64,000 bases of DNA from Siphonobacter aquaeclarae (GTDB lineage: Bacteria; Bacteroidota; Bacteroidia; Cytophagales; Spirosomataceae), in NCBI RefSeq assembly GCF_900103285.1, contig NZ_FNGS01000001.1, forward strand, positions 424,665 through 488,664, given 5' to 3'. Within the stretch, counting starts at the first letter, position 1, and each line of letters begins with the position of its first letter. Below, piece by piece: positions 18,630-26,937 of this stretch. The notes beneath the pieces were generated by a model. That model did not search any database, was not told the DNA's origin, and saw nothing but the letters and a program-made list of their open reading frames with translations. The translations under genes and the position numbers were made by a program.

Positions 18630-20216
18630 ATGAAAATAAACAATAAACTGGCGATGGTCGTCGTCTTCGCCGGCGCGTTGATGGCCGGTTGCAGCAAAGG
18701 CTTTCTGGACCGTCCTCCTCTCTCCCAAATCAGCGCCGATAATTTTTACCAAACGACCAACGACCTCCGGCTGGCAACTGCCGCCCTTTACGGCGGCAAA
18801 CCGTGGGCGGAATGGAACTACAACTGCTACCTGCCGATAGGTGAGGTTCTGAGCGGCAATATGGCCTTGAACTATTGGGGAGACGCGGTACAGTTGCATA
18901 CCTTTTCCGTCAGCGGAAGCAATGAGATTATGATTGCCAACTGGAAGGCTATGTACAAGGTCATCGCGCATTGCAATGTCACCATTAAGGCCATTCAGGA
19001 AAAGGCGCCGGTCTCCATCCCGGAAAAAGACCGGAACGGAGCGATTGCCGAAGCGAAGTTCTTACGGGCCTTTTCATACTACAACCTGGCTTTGCTCTGG
19101 AAAGATGTTCCCATTATCGAAGACAATACAAAGCTGATCACCACGCCGCTGGTGTACCGCAATCCGGCCAATGACGTTTACCGGGTTGTTGTAAACGACC
19201 TGCTCTTTGCAGCGAAAAATCTTCCCGCCAGGGATGCCGCCGGAAGACTCACGACCTGGTCGGCGCAAGGGATGCTGGCCAAAGTGTACCTGACCTGGGC
19301 CGGGTTGGGGGCCAAGGGAAGCGGCCCCCGCAACCAGGCACTTCTTGACAGCGCGAAGTTGTATGCCGGCAACGTCTGCAAGCAAAGCGGACTATCGCTG
19401 CTGCCCAACTATGCGGATCTGTTCAAAACGCAGTTTAACGACAATCCCGAATCCCTCTTTGCCCTGCAATGGGCTGCAGGCGCCGGGTGGCTGGAAGGAA
19501 ATATGCTGCAAATCTACTCGCCGGGAGGAGCCGAGATTTCGGCGGCCGGGCAGGCCGGGTGGTTCGCCATATCACCTACCTATGATTTGTATAAGCAATA
19601 TGACAGGGGAGATTCGATCAGACGAAAGGCGACGTTCATGCTAAAAGGAGATTACTACCCGGAGCTGAATGCAGCCGGAGGAGGCTACCGGTTCACCGGA
19701 AACAACGGTCTGAAAAAGCACATCATTGGCACGAGAGTAGATAACAGTGCACCGACGATGACACTGACGTCTTCTACCGAACACAACGCATTGCTCAGGC
19801 TCGCCGAGGTGTACCTTATTTATGCGGAAGCGGTGATGGGGAACAATACGTCGACAACCCACGCGGATGCACTGCAATACTTCAATAAAGTCCGGACGAG
19901 AGCGGGCCTTGCGCCGGTGACGTCCCTCGATGCGGAGACTCTTTTCCGGGAAAGACGGCTTGAACTGGCAGCAGAAGGCCATTTTTGGGAAGACCTCGTC
20001 AGGCTTTCTTACTACGATGAAGCGAAGGCCATCAAGAAGCTGAATGAGCAGGAGCGTATTCTTTTTACGTACGATGACAAAGGCGTTGTGACAAAGGGAG
20101 AAGCGTTGGCCATCATCACACCTGCCAATACCACCACATTCAAATTTCCGATACCGTCGCCGGAAGTGACCGCCAATCCCAGACTACTCGACGCACCGGT
20201 GCCTTATCCGTTTTAA
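18630..20216 (+). CDS. susD: SusD/RagB-type surface glycan-binding lipoprotein (PUL 1)
   Basis: A 528-residue lipoprotein that lids the SusC barrel and captures oligosaccharide at the cell surface. The lipobox is LMAGC, with Cys about 21, followed by KGFLDRPPLSQIS, the usual SusD start. TPR-type helices follow (AEAKFLRAFSYYNLALLWKDVP), and the C-terminal half has the RagB signature LRLAEVYLIYAEAV and a closing segment around FRERRLELAAEGHFWEDLVRL. It lies 50 bp after susC and 12 bp before the SGBP gene, so all three are surely co-transcribed. Length and order are normal for the family. Confidence 0.95.
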   Translation: MKINNKLAMVVVFAGALMAGCSKGFLDRPPLSQISADNFYQTTNDLRLATAALYGGKPWAEWNYNCYLPIGEVLSGNMALNYWGDAVQLHTFSVSGSNEIMIANWKAMYKVIAHCNVTIKAIQEKAPVSIPEKDRNGAIAEAKFLRAFSYYNLALLWKDVPIIEDNTKLITTPLVYRNPANDVYRVVVNDLLFAAKNLPARDAAGRLTTWSAQGMLAKVYLTWAGLGAKGSGPRNQALLDSAKLYAGNVCKQSGLSLLPNYADLFKTQFNDNPESLFALQWAAGAGWLEGNMLQIYSPGGAEISAAGQAGWFAISPTYDLYKQYDRGDSIRRKATFMLKGDYYPELNAAGGGYRFTGNNGLKKHIIGTRVDNSAPTMTLTSSTEHNALLRLAEVYLIYAEAVMGNNTSTTHADALQYFNKVRTRAGLAPVTSLDAETLFRERRLELAAEGHFWEDLVRLSYYDEAKAIKKLNEQERILFTYDDKGVVTKGEALAIITPANTTTFKFPIPSPEVTANPRLLDAPVPYPF

Positions 20217-20228
20217 AAACCCTGAAAA

Positions 20229-20906
20229 ATGAAAAAGATCAAACACACCCGCATGTGTTCGCTTCTGATTGGCTGCACGAGCGCTTTTTTGATCCTGCTG
20301 TCTGCATGTGAAAAAGAGAAAGTTGCCCCGCCTGTTATCTCGGAAATACGAAATTACGCGGCATCGCCGGCAGATACCGTGCTGCAAACCCTCGCAGTGG
20401 ATCAATGGGTAGTCGTACTCGGACGGAACCTCGGAGACGTTTCACAGGTCTACTTCGGCACCAGGCCTGCTACCCTGAACCATACCTTGCTGACCGATCA
20501 AAGCATCGTGGTAAAAGTACCCGCTATCCCGTTCGATTCGGTAGCGACAAACAAGCTCAACACGGTTACAGTGGTGAACAGCAGCGGCTCGGCTTCCTAC
20601 ACCATCAACATCACCGGCCCGCCGATGATAACGCGTGTGAGAAACTACGCCGCACCGCCTGATGACACCGTTCTCAACACGATATCGCCGTCTCAGAAGA
20701 TCAGTATCATCGGCTATAATCTCAAAAAAGCCACTGCAATAACATTCCAGGGAGTGGAGGCTGACCTGACCGGAGCGGTATATACCGATTCCAGTGTCGT
20801 TGTGAAGGTTCCGGACAGTTTTGCGGGCGCTGATCCGGCATTGGCTAACAAAATTACCTATACCACCTCCATCGGGACAGCCACTTTTTCGATACGGATT
20901 TTCTGA
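20229..20906 (+). CDS. IPT/TIG-domain surface lipoprotein (SGBP-like)
   Basis: A 225-residue lipoprotein with lipobox LLSAC (Cys about 27). Two copies of an IPT/TIG-type beta-sandwich follow. Each begins with PPVISEIRNYA or PPMITRVRNYA, passes a TLAVDQWVVVLGRNL or TISPSQKISIIGYNL segment, and closes with a SIVVKVP or SVVVKVP strand. In known PULs a gene in this position, right after susD, encodes a surface glycan-binding protein that helps hold the polymer. This one is shorter than usual and has no recognisable separate C-terminal glycan-binding domain. Binding is therefore inferred from position and fold. Confidence 0.8.
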   Translation: MKKIKHTRMCSLLIGCTSAFLILLSACEKEKVAPPVISEIRNYAASPADTVLQTLAVDQWVVVLGRNLGDVSQVYFGTRPATLNHTLLTDQSIVVKVPAIPFDSVATNKLNTVTVVNSSGSASYTINITGPPMITRVRNYAAPPDDTVLNTISPSQKISIIGYNLKKATAITFQGVEADLTGAVYTDSSVVVKVPDSFAGADPALANKITYTTSIGTATFSIRIF

Positions 20907-21097
20907 TTTTTCTATCCACCCACGTAACCTGATTCGCTGCACACTGCGGTTCATCCGGATTGTTTTCTCATGCTCACTTAAACTACCCATGTAAAATGAC
21001 CAGAACTTACCCACGGAATGCAGTTAACCGCGATGTGCTCACCCCAAACCAACCCTCGTCCGGGACATACCGGGAAATAAGCAAGCGGCATACGGAC

Positions 21098-23965
21098 ATG
21101 ACTCAACCAAACAGCTCCGGCCGGAAAACCCAGTCCCTGGTGAGACTGGCCGTGTTGGTCAGCTGCTGGTTGACATGTCTGCTGCCGGTCAACGTATACG
21201 CACAAGCATATCAATGGAAAAATGTTCAGATCCACGGTGGGGGATTTGTGACCGGCATTATTTACAGTCCTACCGAGCAGAACCTGGTTTACGCCCGAAC
21301 CGATATCGGCGGGGCTTATCGCTGGGATGCTGCCAACAAGGTCTGGATTCCTCTTTCGGATGGTTTTGCTTCGGGGGATGACTACGGCGTCGTGAGTATG
21401 GCGACGGATCCGTCCAACCCGAATCGGGTATACATGGCCACCGGTCTGTATACGCAATCCTGGGGAGGACCCGGGGCCCTTTATGCGTCCACAGACAAAG
21501 GAGCTACCTGGACCCGAAACAGCCTGTCCATCAAGCTGGGCGGCAACGAAAACGGACGCTCCGCCGGTGAGCGCCTGCAGGTAGACCCTAATCTGGGGAG
21601 TACGCTTTTCCTGGGTTCCAGTACGGACGGACTCTGGAAAAGTACCAACTATGGCGCTGCGTGGAGCAAAGTCAACAGTTTTCCGGTCAGCACCAGCCCG
21701 ATTGGTTCCGGAGGCATTTCCTTTGTGCTTTTCGATAAAAGCAGCAGCACGTCCGGTACCGCTACGAAAACCATCTACGTCGGCGTACTGCAGACAGGTA
21801 CCAATCTATACAAAAGCACGGACGGAGGAGCTACCTGGACAGCAGTATCCGGCCAGCCGACCAATCTGATGCCGCACCAGGCGGCGCTGGCTTCGAACGG
21901 TACGATTTACCTTTCCTACGCCGATGCCAGCGGTCCGAATAACGCCGGAGCCGGTGCCGTATGGAAACTCAACCCGGCCAATACTACCTGGACCAATGTA
22001 TCCCCGTCTTCCGGACAGGGCGGCTATGGCGGAATTTCAGTAGATGCCCAGAACTCCAATCACCTGATCGTGAGTACGTTGGATCGTTGGTGGCCGCGGG
22101 ATGAAGTATACCGCTCGGTCGACGGCGGCGCCAGCTGGACAGCTCTCCTGACGAATGCCGCCTGGGATCATTCCCTGGCTCCCTACGCGGCCGGTATGAA
22201 TCCGCATTGGCTGGGAGACGTGGAAATCGATCCGTTTAACGCCGGTAATGCCTGGTTTGTAACCGGTTACGGCGTCTATAATTCCAATAACCTCGGCGCA
22301 AGCCCCACTACCTGGATTTTTCAGAACAAGGGTTTGGAAGAAACAGCGGCGCTTGAGCTGATCAGTCCCCCTTCCGGCGCCCCGCTTTTGAGCGCCCTGG
22401 GTGATATCGATGGTTTCAAGCACGACAACCTGGATGTGTCGCCGGCGGCAGGTCGCCTGTCTCCCCAATATGGCACGAGTATCAGTATCGATTTTGCACA
22501 AAGCGTACCGGGCTTTATGGCGCGTACCTATAATAATTCCGGCGGGAACTATGGCTCGTATTCTACAGATGGAGGCAGTACCTGGACCTCCTTTCCCAGC
22601 GTGCCCTCCGGCACAAGCGACGGCGGTAATATCGCTGTTTCGGCCGACGGTAACCGGATCGTATGGGCTCCCGAGGGCGCTTCAGCCTTGTATTATTCGA
22701 CCAATCGCGGGACATCCTGGACTGCCTGTGGGAGCGTTCCAGCCAACCTGAAGCCCATATCCGATCGCGTGAATTCCCAGAAATTCTATGCCTATGACGC
22801 CGTGAACGGCAGGGTATGGGTCAGTACCAATGGCGGCGCTTCCTTTTCCATACAGGCAAGCGGGCTCCCGACTGTTCCGGATTACCTCGCCTGGCAAACC
22901 CGTATCCGCAGCGTTTTTGGCGTGGAAGGCGATATCTGGCTGGTCAACCCCAGCGGGGTGTATCGTTCCACCAACTCGGGGACCAGCTTTACCCAGTTAA
23001 GCAGCGCTGCGAATGCCACAGCAGTTTCATTCGGAAAAGCAGCTTCCGGAAAAACATACCCGGCCGTGTTCATAGCCGGCACGGTAAATGGTACGTATGG
23101 TATATACCGTTCGGATGACGCCGGCGCCGCCTGGACCCGGATCAACGACGCCCAGCACCAGTATGGCACGATTACGGTCATGACCGGTGATCCGCGCGTT
23201 TACGGTCGGGTATACTTTGGAGGAACCGGACGGGGCATTCTTTACGGAGATATCCCAAACGCTTCTTCGCTTGTTTCAGGAGCTACCTACCGGATTGTTG
23301 CCAGACACAGCAATCAACTGCTGGATGTGGTGAGTGCGTCAACAGCCGATGGCGCACAGGTGGATCAGTGGCCCGGCAACAGCGGCTCCAACCAGCAGTG
23401 GGTAGCTACCGGCGTTGGTAGCGGGTACTATACGTTCAAGGCGGTGCATAGCAGCAAAAACCTGGACATAAACGGCTTTTCTTCAGCTGATGGAGCCAAA
23501 GTGCAGCAATGGACTGCCGGCACGGGTACCAATCAGCAGTTTGAGCTGGTCGACAGGGGAGGGGGCTACTACCAGATTAAAGCACGTCACAGCGGTAAAT
23601 GCCTCGACGTAGCAGACGCGTCGACGACCAATGGCGCGCTCGTTCAACAGGCAACCTGCAGCAATGGTACCAACCAGCAATTCCGGTTCGAACTGGTAAG
23701 CACGGCGGCGGCCAGTCTCGTATCCGGAAGATCGGCAGAGGAAGCCGGAAGTGTGATGGTCCATCCCAATCCTTCCTCACGGGTTTTCCAGGTCAAAGCC
23801 CCTTCTGACTTTACTTATGAAATCTATGACCTCGCCGGCCGCAGGCAGGAAAGCGGCAAAGGGGAAGACGGAAGCAATGTGGGCCGTACCCTCAAACCGG
23901 GGCTGTATGTACTGAAAGTTCAGACGGGAACGACAAGCAAAGTTGTCAGAGTAGTCAAGCAGTAA
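21098..23965 (+). CDS. Secreted GH74 xyloglucanase-like enzyme with ricin lectin and T9SS tail
   Basis: A 955-residue enzyme predicted to cut the xyloglucan backbone outside the cell. The ATG at 21098 gives a normal signal peptide ending near VNVYAQA; in-frame starts at 20996 and 20960 (TTG) would add an unlikely N-terminal extension. The two seven-bladed propellers of GH74 are visible as BNR-type repeats (STDKGATW, STDGGATW, SVDGGASW). The two expected catalytic Asp sit in ARTDIGGAYRW (D69) and LGDIDGFKHD (D436). A three-lobed ricin-type beta-trefoil follows (QQW and QQF repeats, about residues 725-865), then a T9SS type A tail (VHPNPSSRVF ... LKPGLYVLKV). The fusion of GH74, trefoil and T9SS tail suggests surface display on plant cell-wall polymer (inference). 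It ends at a strong terminator. Confidence 0.92.
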   Translation: MTQPNSSGRKTQSLVRLAVLVSCWLTCLLPVNVYAQAYQWKNVQIHGGGFVTGIIYSPTEQNLVYARTDIGGAYRWDAANKVWIPLSDGFASGDDYGVVSMATDPSNPNRVYMATGLYTQSWGGPGALYASTDKGATWTRNSLSIKLGGNENGRSAGERLQVDPNLGSTLFLGSSTDGLWKSTNYGAAWSKVNSFPVSTSPIGSGGISFVLFDKSSSTSGTATKTIYVGVLQTGTNLYKSTDGGATWTAVSGQPTNLMPHQAALASNGTIYLSYADASGPNNAGAGAVWKLNPANTTWTNVSPSSGQGGYGGISVDAQNSNHLIVSTLDRWWPRDEVYRSVDGGASWTALLTNAAWDHSLAPYAAGMNPHWLGDVEIDPFNAGNAWFVTGYGVYNSNNLGASPTTWIFQNKGLEETAALELISPPSGAPLLSALGDIDGFKHDNLDVSPAAGRLSPQYGTSISIDFAQSVPGFMARTYNNSGGNYGSYSTDGGSTWTSFPSVPSGTSDGGNIAVSADGNRIVWAPEGASALYYSTNRGTSWTACGSVPANLKPISDRVNSQKFYAYDAVNGRVWVSTNGGASFSIQASGLPTVPDYLAWQTRIRSVFGVEGDIWLVNPSGVYRSTNSGTSFTQLSSAANATAVSFGKAASGKTYPAVFIAGTVNGTYGIYRSDDAGAAWTRINDAQHQYGTITVMTGDPRVYGRVYFGGTGRGILYGDIPNASSLVSGATYRIVARHSNQLLDVVSASTADGAQVDQWPGNSGSNQQWVATGVGSGYYTFKAVHSSKNLDINGFSSADGAKVQQWTAGTGTNQQFELVDRGGGYYQIKARHSGKCLDVADASTTNGALVQQATCSNGTNQQFRFELVSTAAASLVSGRSAEEAGSVMVHPNPSSRVFQVKAPSDFTYEIYDLAGRRQESGKGEDGSNVGRTLKPGLYVLKVQTGTTSKVVRVVKQ

Positions 23966-23990
23966 ATGACCTCCGAAAGCGGCAGATTTG

Positions 23991-24025
23991 AAGCCTCCGG
24001 TGTCTCAACCGGAGGCTTTATTTTT
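23991..24025 (+). terminator. Rho-independent terminator of PUL 1
   Basis: AAGCCTCCGG and CCGGAGGCTT form a perfect 10-bp stem with an 8-nt loop, followed by TATTTTT. It lies 26 bp after the GH74 stop codon. Confidence 0.85.
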
Positions 24026-24079
24026 ACCGGCAACAGCAAGCCCTGATTCTCAGGCATTTCCACAGGCAATCTGTAGATT

Positions 24080-26110
24080 TCAATTAAGTTCAAAGTCATT
24101 CTGAATGGTGACGAAACCAGTAGGTTTCATCACAGACAGGCGTAGCCGTTTGTCGAACCCAGTAACCGGGATTTCTACCAGTTGGCTTTCCCCCGGGTTT
24201 AAGTCGGGCAATGCAATACTGGCATGATCTGTTTTCAAGGTATATCCTCTGAGCGTCCGGGTCGGGAAATCGCCGCGGCACGTTACTTTGATGATCAGCT
24301 TATGGATTCCTTCGTCGCCTGATTTGTAACTTACTTTTTCCAGAATAACGGGCGATAGCTCTTTCTGATAAACGGAATACGCCGGTCTGGGTGAACGGTC
24401 CGGATTCACAACACCCCAGGGGCGGAATCCGTTAACGTTGGTGCCGAAGAGTTTGCTCCGGAAGTCGTTAAAAGCCCACCACGACGCCCCGACCACATAC
24501 GGACGTTTGCGGATTTCACTCATCACGTCACTGACATGCCGGGCCTGGCCGGCCTCGCCGCCTTTGCTATCCGCGCGCACGCCCCATTCGCTGACGAAGA
24601 CAGGTTTGTCTGGATACAGCTTGTGAATGTGGTCGAGCGATTTGGCATGGCCGCCATACGTGTTGGTGGATATAAAATCAACATATTGACTGGCTTCGTC
24701 TTCGGGATTTGCAGGCATTGAATTCAGCAGCATGGTCGCGAACGTATACAGGCGGGTAGAATCGAGCGAACGCGCATAGGCTATCATATCCCTGGTCCAG
24801 CGCTGGCCGGAGGGCGTCGTCGAAAGGTATTCATTCCCGACACTGTAGGCAATCACGCTCGGATGGTTCCAGTCGCGCTCGGCCATCTCCCGAAATTGCG
24901 ACCGGAATTTGACCCGCATCGAGTCATTATCCATTTGCCTGGGCGTCAGCTGCCAGTTGCCGGCTTCGGTGACGATCAGCATGCCGTAGCGGTCAGCCAG
25001 GTCGTAGAAATATTCGGAAGGCGTGTAATGCGTCAGGCGCTGAAACTCCATGCCCGCTTCCTTCATCAAACGGAAATCCTTTTCAACCAGCGAGTCGGGT
25101 TCGAGCGAACCCAGACCAGGGTAATCAATGACCCGGTTGCCACCGCCGGCTTTTATCGGTCTGCCATTCAGCAGGATCTGCCCGCCGCGGATCTCGATTT
25201 TCCGGATACCAAACGCCGAAACCAGCGTGTCCATACCGACTACCGTTTTGAGCTCGTACATAGCCGGCTGATCAATATCCCAGAGGTTCGTCTGTGCGGA
25301 AGTCAAAGAGGCTTCCGCTTCGATGACGCCCGTTTGGCCGGCGGGAATGCGTGCTGCTTTCGTCTTCCAGCGAAGACTTACCTGTTTTTTGTTTTGCCGG
25401 ACAGTCAGCTCAATTTTGGGTGTTGCTGCTTCAGCTGATGCATTTCGAACCCTTATGCTGGCTCGTATGGCAGCGGTTCGTTTCACCAGATCAGGCTCCG
25501 TCTCGATCTTCACGTTTTCCGCGTAAACTTCCGGCTCCGCGGTCAGGTAAACCGGCCGGATAATTCCGCCATAGTTCATCCAGCCAACAAATGAATCGTT
25601 GATATTCCCGTTGTCTTTGATGCCCGGAATGGTATTCGTTTTCCAGGTATCATTATTAACCGCGACCACGAGCAGGTTGTTACCTTCCCGGAGGAGATCG
25701 GTTACATCGAAACGGAACGGGGTGTAGCCACCTTCGTGCTCGCCGGCTTTCAGGCCATTCAACCAGACGCTGGTTTTATAATAGGCACCATCGAAATGCA
25801 GGATTATCCGCTTACCTGGAGAAATTTTCCAGGGGAACGTTTTTCGGTACCAGGCCGTACCGGTATAAAATTCATAGCGCCGATCCGCTGAGAAACAATG
25901 CGGCACCGTCACTTTGTCCTGCCGCCCCTCCTGAGCAATACCATCGCGATACCATTGATTGGCGACGCCCAGCCCCGCCGGATCGAGAACGAACCACCAT
26001 TCCCCGTGCAGCGGAATCGCATTCGGTTGACGGATACGATACTGCGCCGAAAGCGGCAAAATGATAAACAGGAGTACTATCGATACGACTAACCGGTATA
26101 AGCGCTTCAT
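24080..26110 (-). CDS. GH2 family glycoside hydrolase, exported
   Basis: A 676-residue enzyme of the beta-galactosidase / beta-glucuronidase clan. A signal peptide (ending near LPLSAQ) points to the periplasm. A jelly-roll sugar-binding domain comes first (GTAWYRKTF, ending with GGIIRPVYL), then an immunoglobulin-like domain, then the TIM barrel. The likely acid/base is Glu427 in SVGNEY and the nucleophile Glu508 in FVSEWG, both at the expected spacing. A short C-terminal beta domain ends the protein. It converges on the GH74 gene and is not in its operon, but a GH2 trimming galactosyl or other side chains would complete xyloglucan breakdown. Exact substrate cannot be read from the sequence. 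Confidence 0.9.
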   Translation of the reverse strand: MKRLYRLVVSIVLLFIILPLSAQYRIRQPNAIPLHGEWWFVLDPAGLGVANQWYRDGIAQEGRQDKVTVPHCFSADRRYEFYTGTAWYRKTFPWKISPGKRIILHFDGAYYKTSVWLNGLKAGEHEGGYTPFRFDVTDLLREGNNLLVVAVNNDTWKTNTIPGIKDNGNINDSFVGWMNYGGIIRPVYLTAEPEVYAENVKIETEPDLVKRTAAIRASIRVRNASAEAATPKIELTVRQNKKQVSLRWKTKAARIPAGQTGVIEAEASLTSAQTNLWDIDQPAMYELKTVVGMDTLVSAFGIRKIEIRGGQILLNGRPIKAGGGNRVIDYPGLGSLEPDSLVEKDFRLMKEAGMEFQRLTHYTPSEYFYDLADRYGMLIVTEAGNWQLTPRQMDNDSMRVKFRSQFREMAERDWNHPSVIAYSVGNEYLSTTPSGQRWTRDMIAYARSLDSTRLYTFATMLLNSMPANPEDEASQYVDFISTNTYGGHAKSLDHIHKLYPDKPVFVSEWGVRADSKGGEAGQARHVSDVMSEIRKRPYVVGASWWAFNDFRSKLFGTNVNGFRPWGVVNPDRSPRPAYSVYQKELSPVILEKVSYKSGDEGIHKLIIKVTCRGDFPTRTLRGYTLKTDHASIALPDLNPGESQLVEIPVTGFDKRLRLSVMKPTGFVTIQNDFELN

Positions 26111-26284
26111 TACACGTTCTTGTTCTGTGTTGTATTCAACGAGATTTTCAAGCTGTCCGAGAACGCTCCTAATAAAGTGCGGTAATCGTCCGGCGTATCA
26201 GGCTTGCTTTTGTGAAAATGCGATGGGATACTGACACGTAAAGCTGTCTTCGCCGCAATAAATATAGGCAGCGAGGCCCCAGTC

Positions 26285-26363
26285 GCCGGTTACAGGTACT
26301 ACCGGTAAGGCGTTGATTTTAAACAAAAAATACCGGTAACGATTGCGGAAACGTTACCGGTAT
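26285..26363. promoter_or_regulatory. Cluster of ACCGGTAA motifs with a 12-bp perfect inverted repeat
   Basis: ATACCGGTAACG at 26330-26341 and CGTTACCGGTAT at 26352-26363 form a perfect inverted repeat with a 10-nt spacer. Two further related words occur just left of it (GCCGGTTAC near 26285 and TACCGGTAAG near 26300). The right part, GGAAACGTTACC, resembles a LacI-family operator with central CG. The six A before the left arm would also make it an intrinsic terminator for leftward transcription. It lies about 220 bp upstream of the GH2 start, so an operator for that gene is possible. Confidence 0.45.
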
Positions 26364-26374
26364 ATACTCGCATC

Positions 26375-26675
26375 GCCGAAAAGGAGACGGGTGTCAGAAA
26401 GGTCCCGGGCGAACCTCCGGAAATCATTGCCGAAAGACTTCGCAGGACTCGTTTTACTTTCATGCGCCGTTGCAGGCCTGTTGACGGGGTATTTTAGGGC
26501 AAACCGGCTCAGCAAGTATGGGTGCCGGGCAGCCATATCGGGCTGGGTATTCGTTGTGGCCGGGCTGGGCACAATCGGCATAACGCTGATAGCGATCAGC
26601 TATCAGACGCTTCGCGCAGCATCGGTAGCAATAGCAGATCCGTCGAAAGTCTGGAATCGGACCAGATGCCACTGA
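26375..26675 (+). pseudogene. Frameshifted C-terminal remnant of a MacB/FtsX-type ABC permease
   Basis: Read in frame from 26375, the DNA encodes EKETGVRKVPGE...EIIA, which matches the conserved KEIGVRKVLGAS...I motif of Bacteroidota MacB-like permeases. Around 26425-26435 the match moves by one base into the other frame, giving LPKDFAGLV, then AISGWVFVVAGLGTIGITLI and SYQTLRAASVAIADPSKVW. That fits the family's last two membrane helices and its NPVKSLR-type end. There is no start codon and at least 600 residues of the family are missing. It is a decayed fragment; the joint with the repeat cluster to its left suggests a deletion there. Confidence 0.7.
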
Positions 26676-26770
26676 TATCGTACTGCAGAAGAGTAGGAGC
26701 GGGTATAAATTGCGGGTCGATGAAACAGATACAGTCTTTTTGTTATTTAACATAACTTAAATTATGGAAC

Positions 26771-26810
26771 ATAGATGGATTATAATAATCATAGGTGGAT
26801 TATAATAATC
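26771..26810. repeat. Two-copy 20-bp tandem repeat
   Basis: ATAGATGGATTATAATAATC is followed at once by the same 20 bases with one change (A to G at position 5). It is in AT-rich DNA upstream of the 26938 gene and looks like a simple slippage duplication. Confidence 0.85.
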
Positions 26811-26937
26811 AGCGGAACGGCAAAAAACTAACCAGTTATCGATGTTGAAACGCCGGAAAAATCATATTTTCAGCATTTACGCGGTACTTGGAAGCCGCAT
26901 CTGTCCGACGATATACACTATTACTTATTTCATCCCT

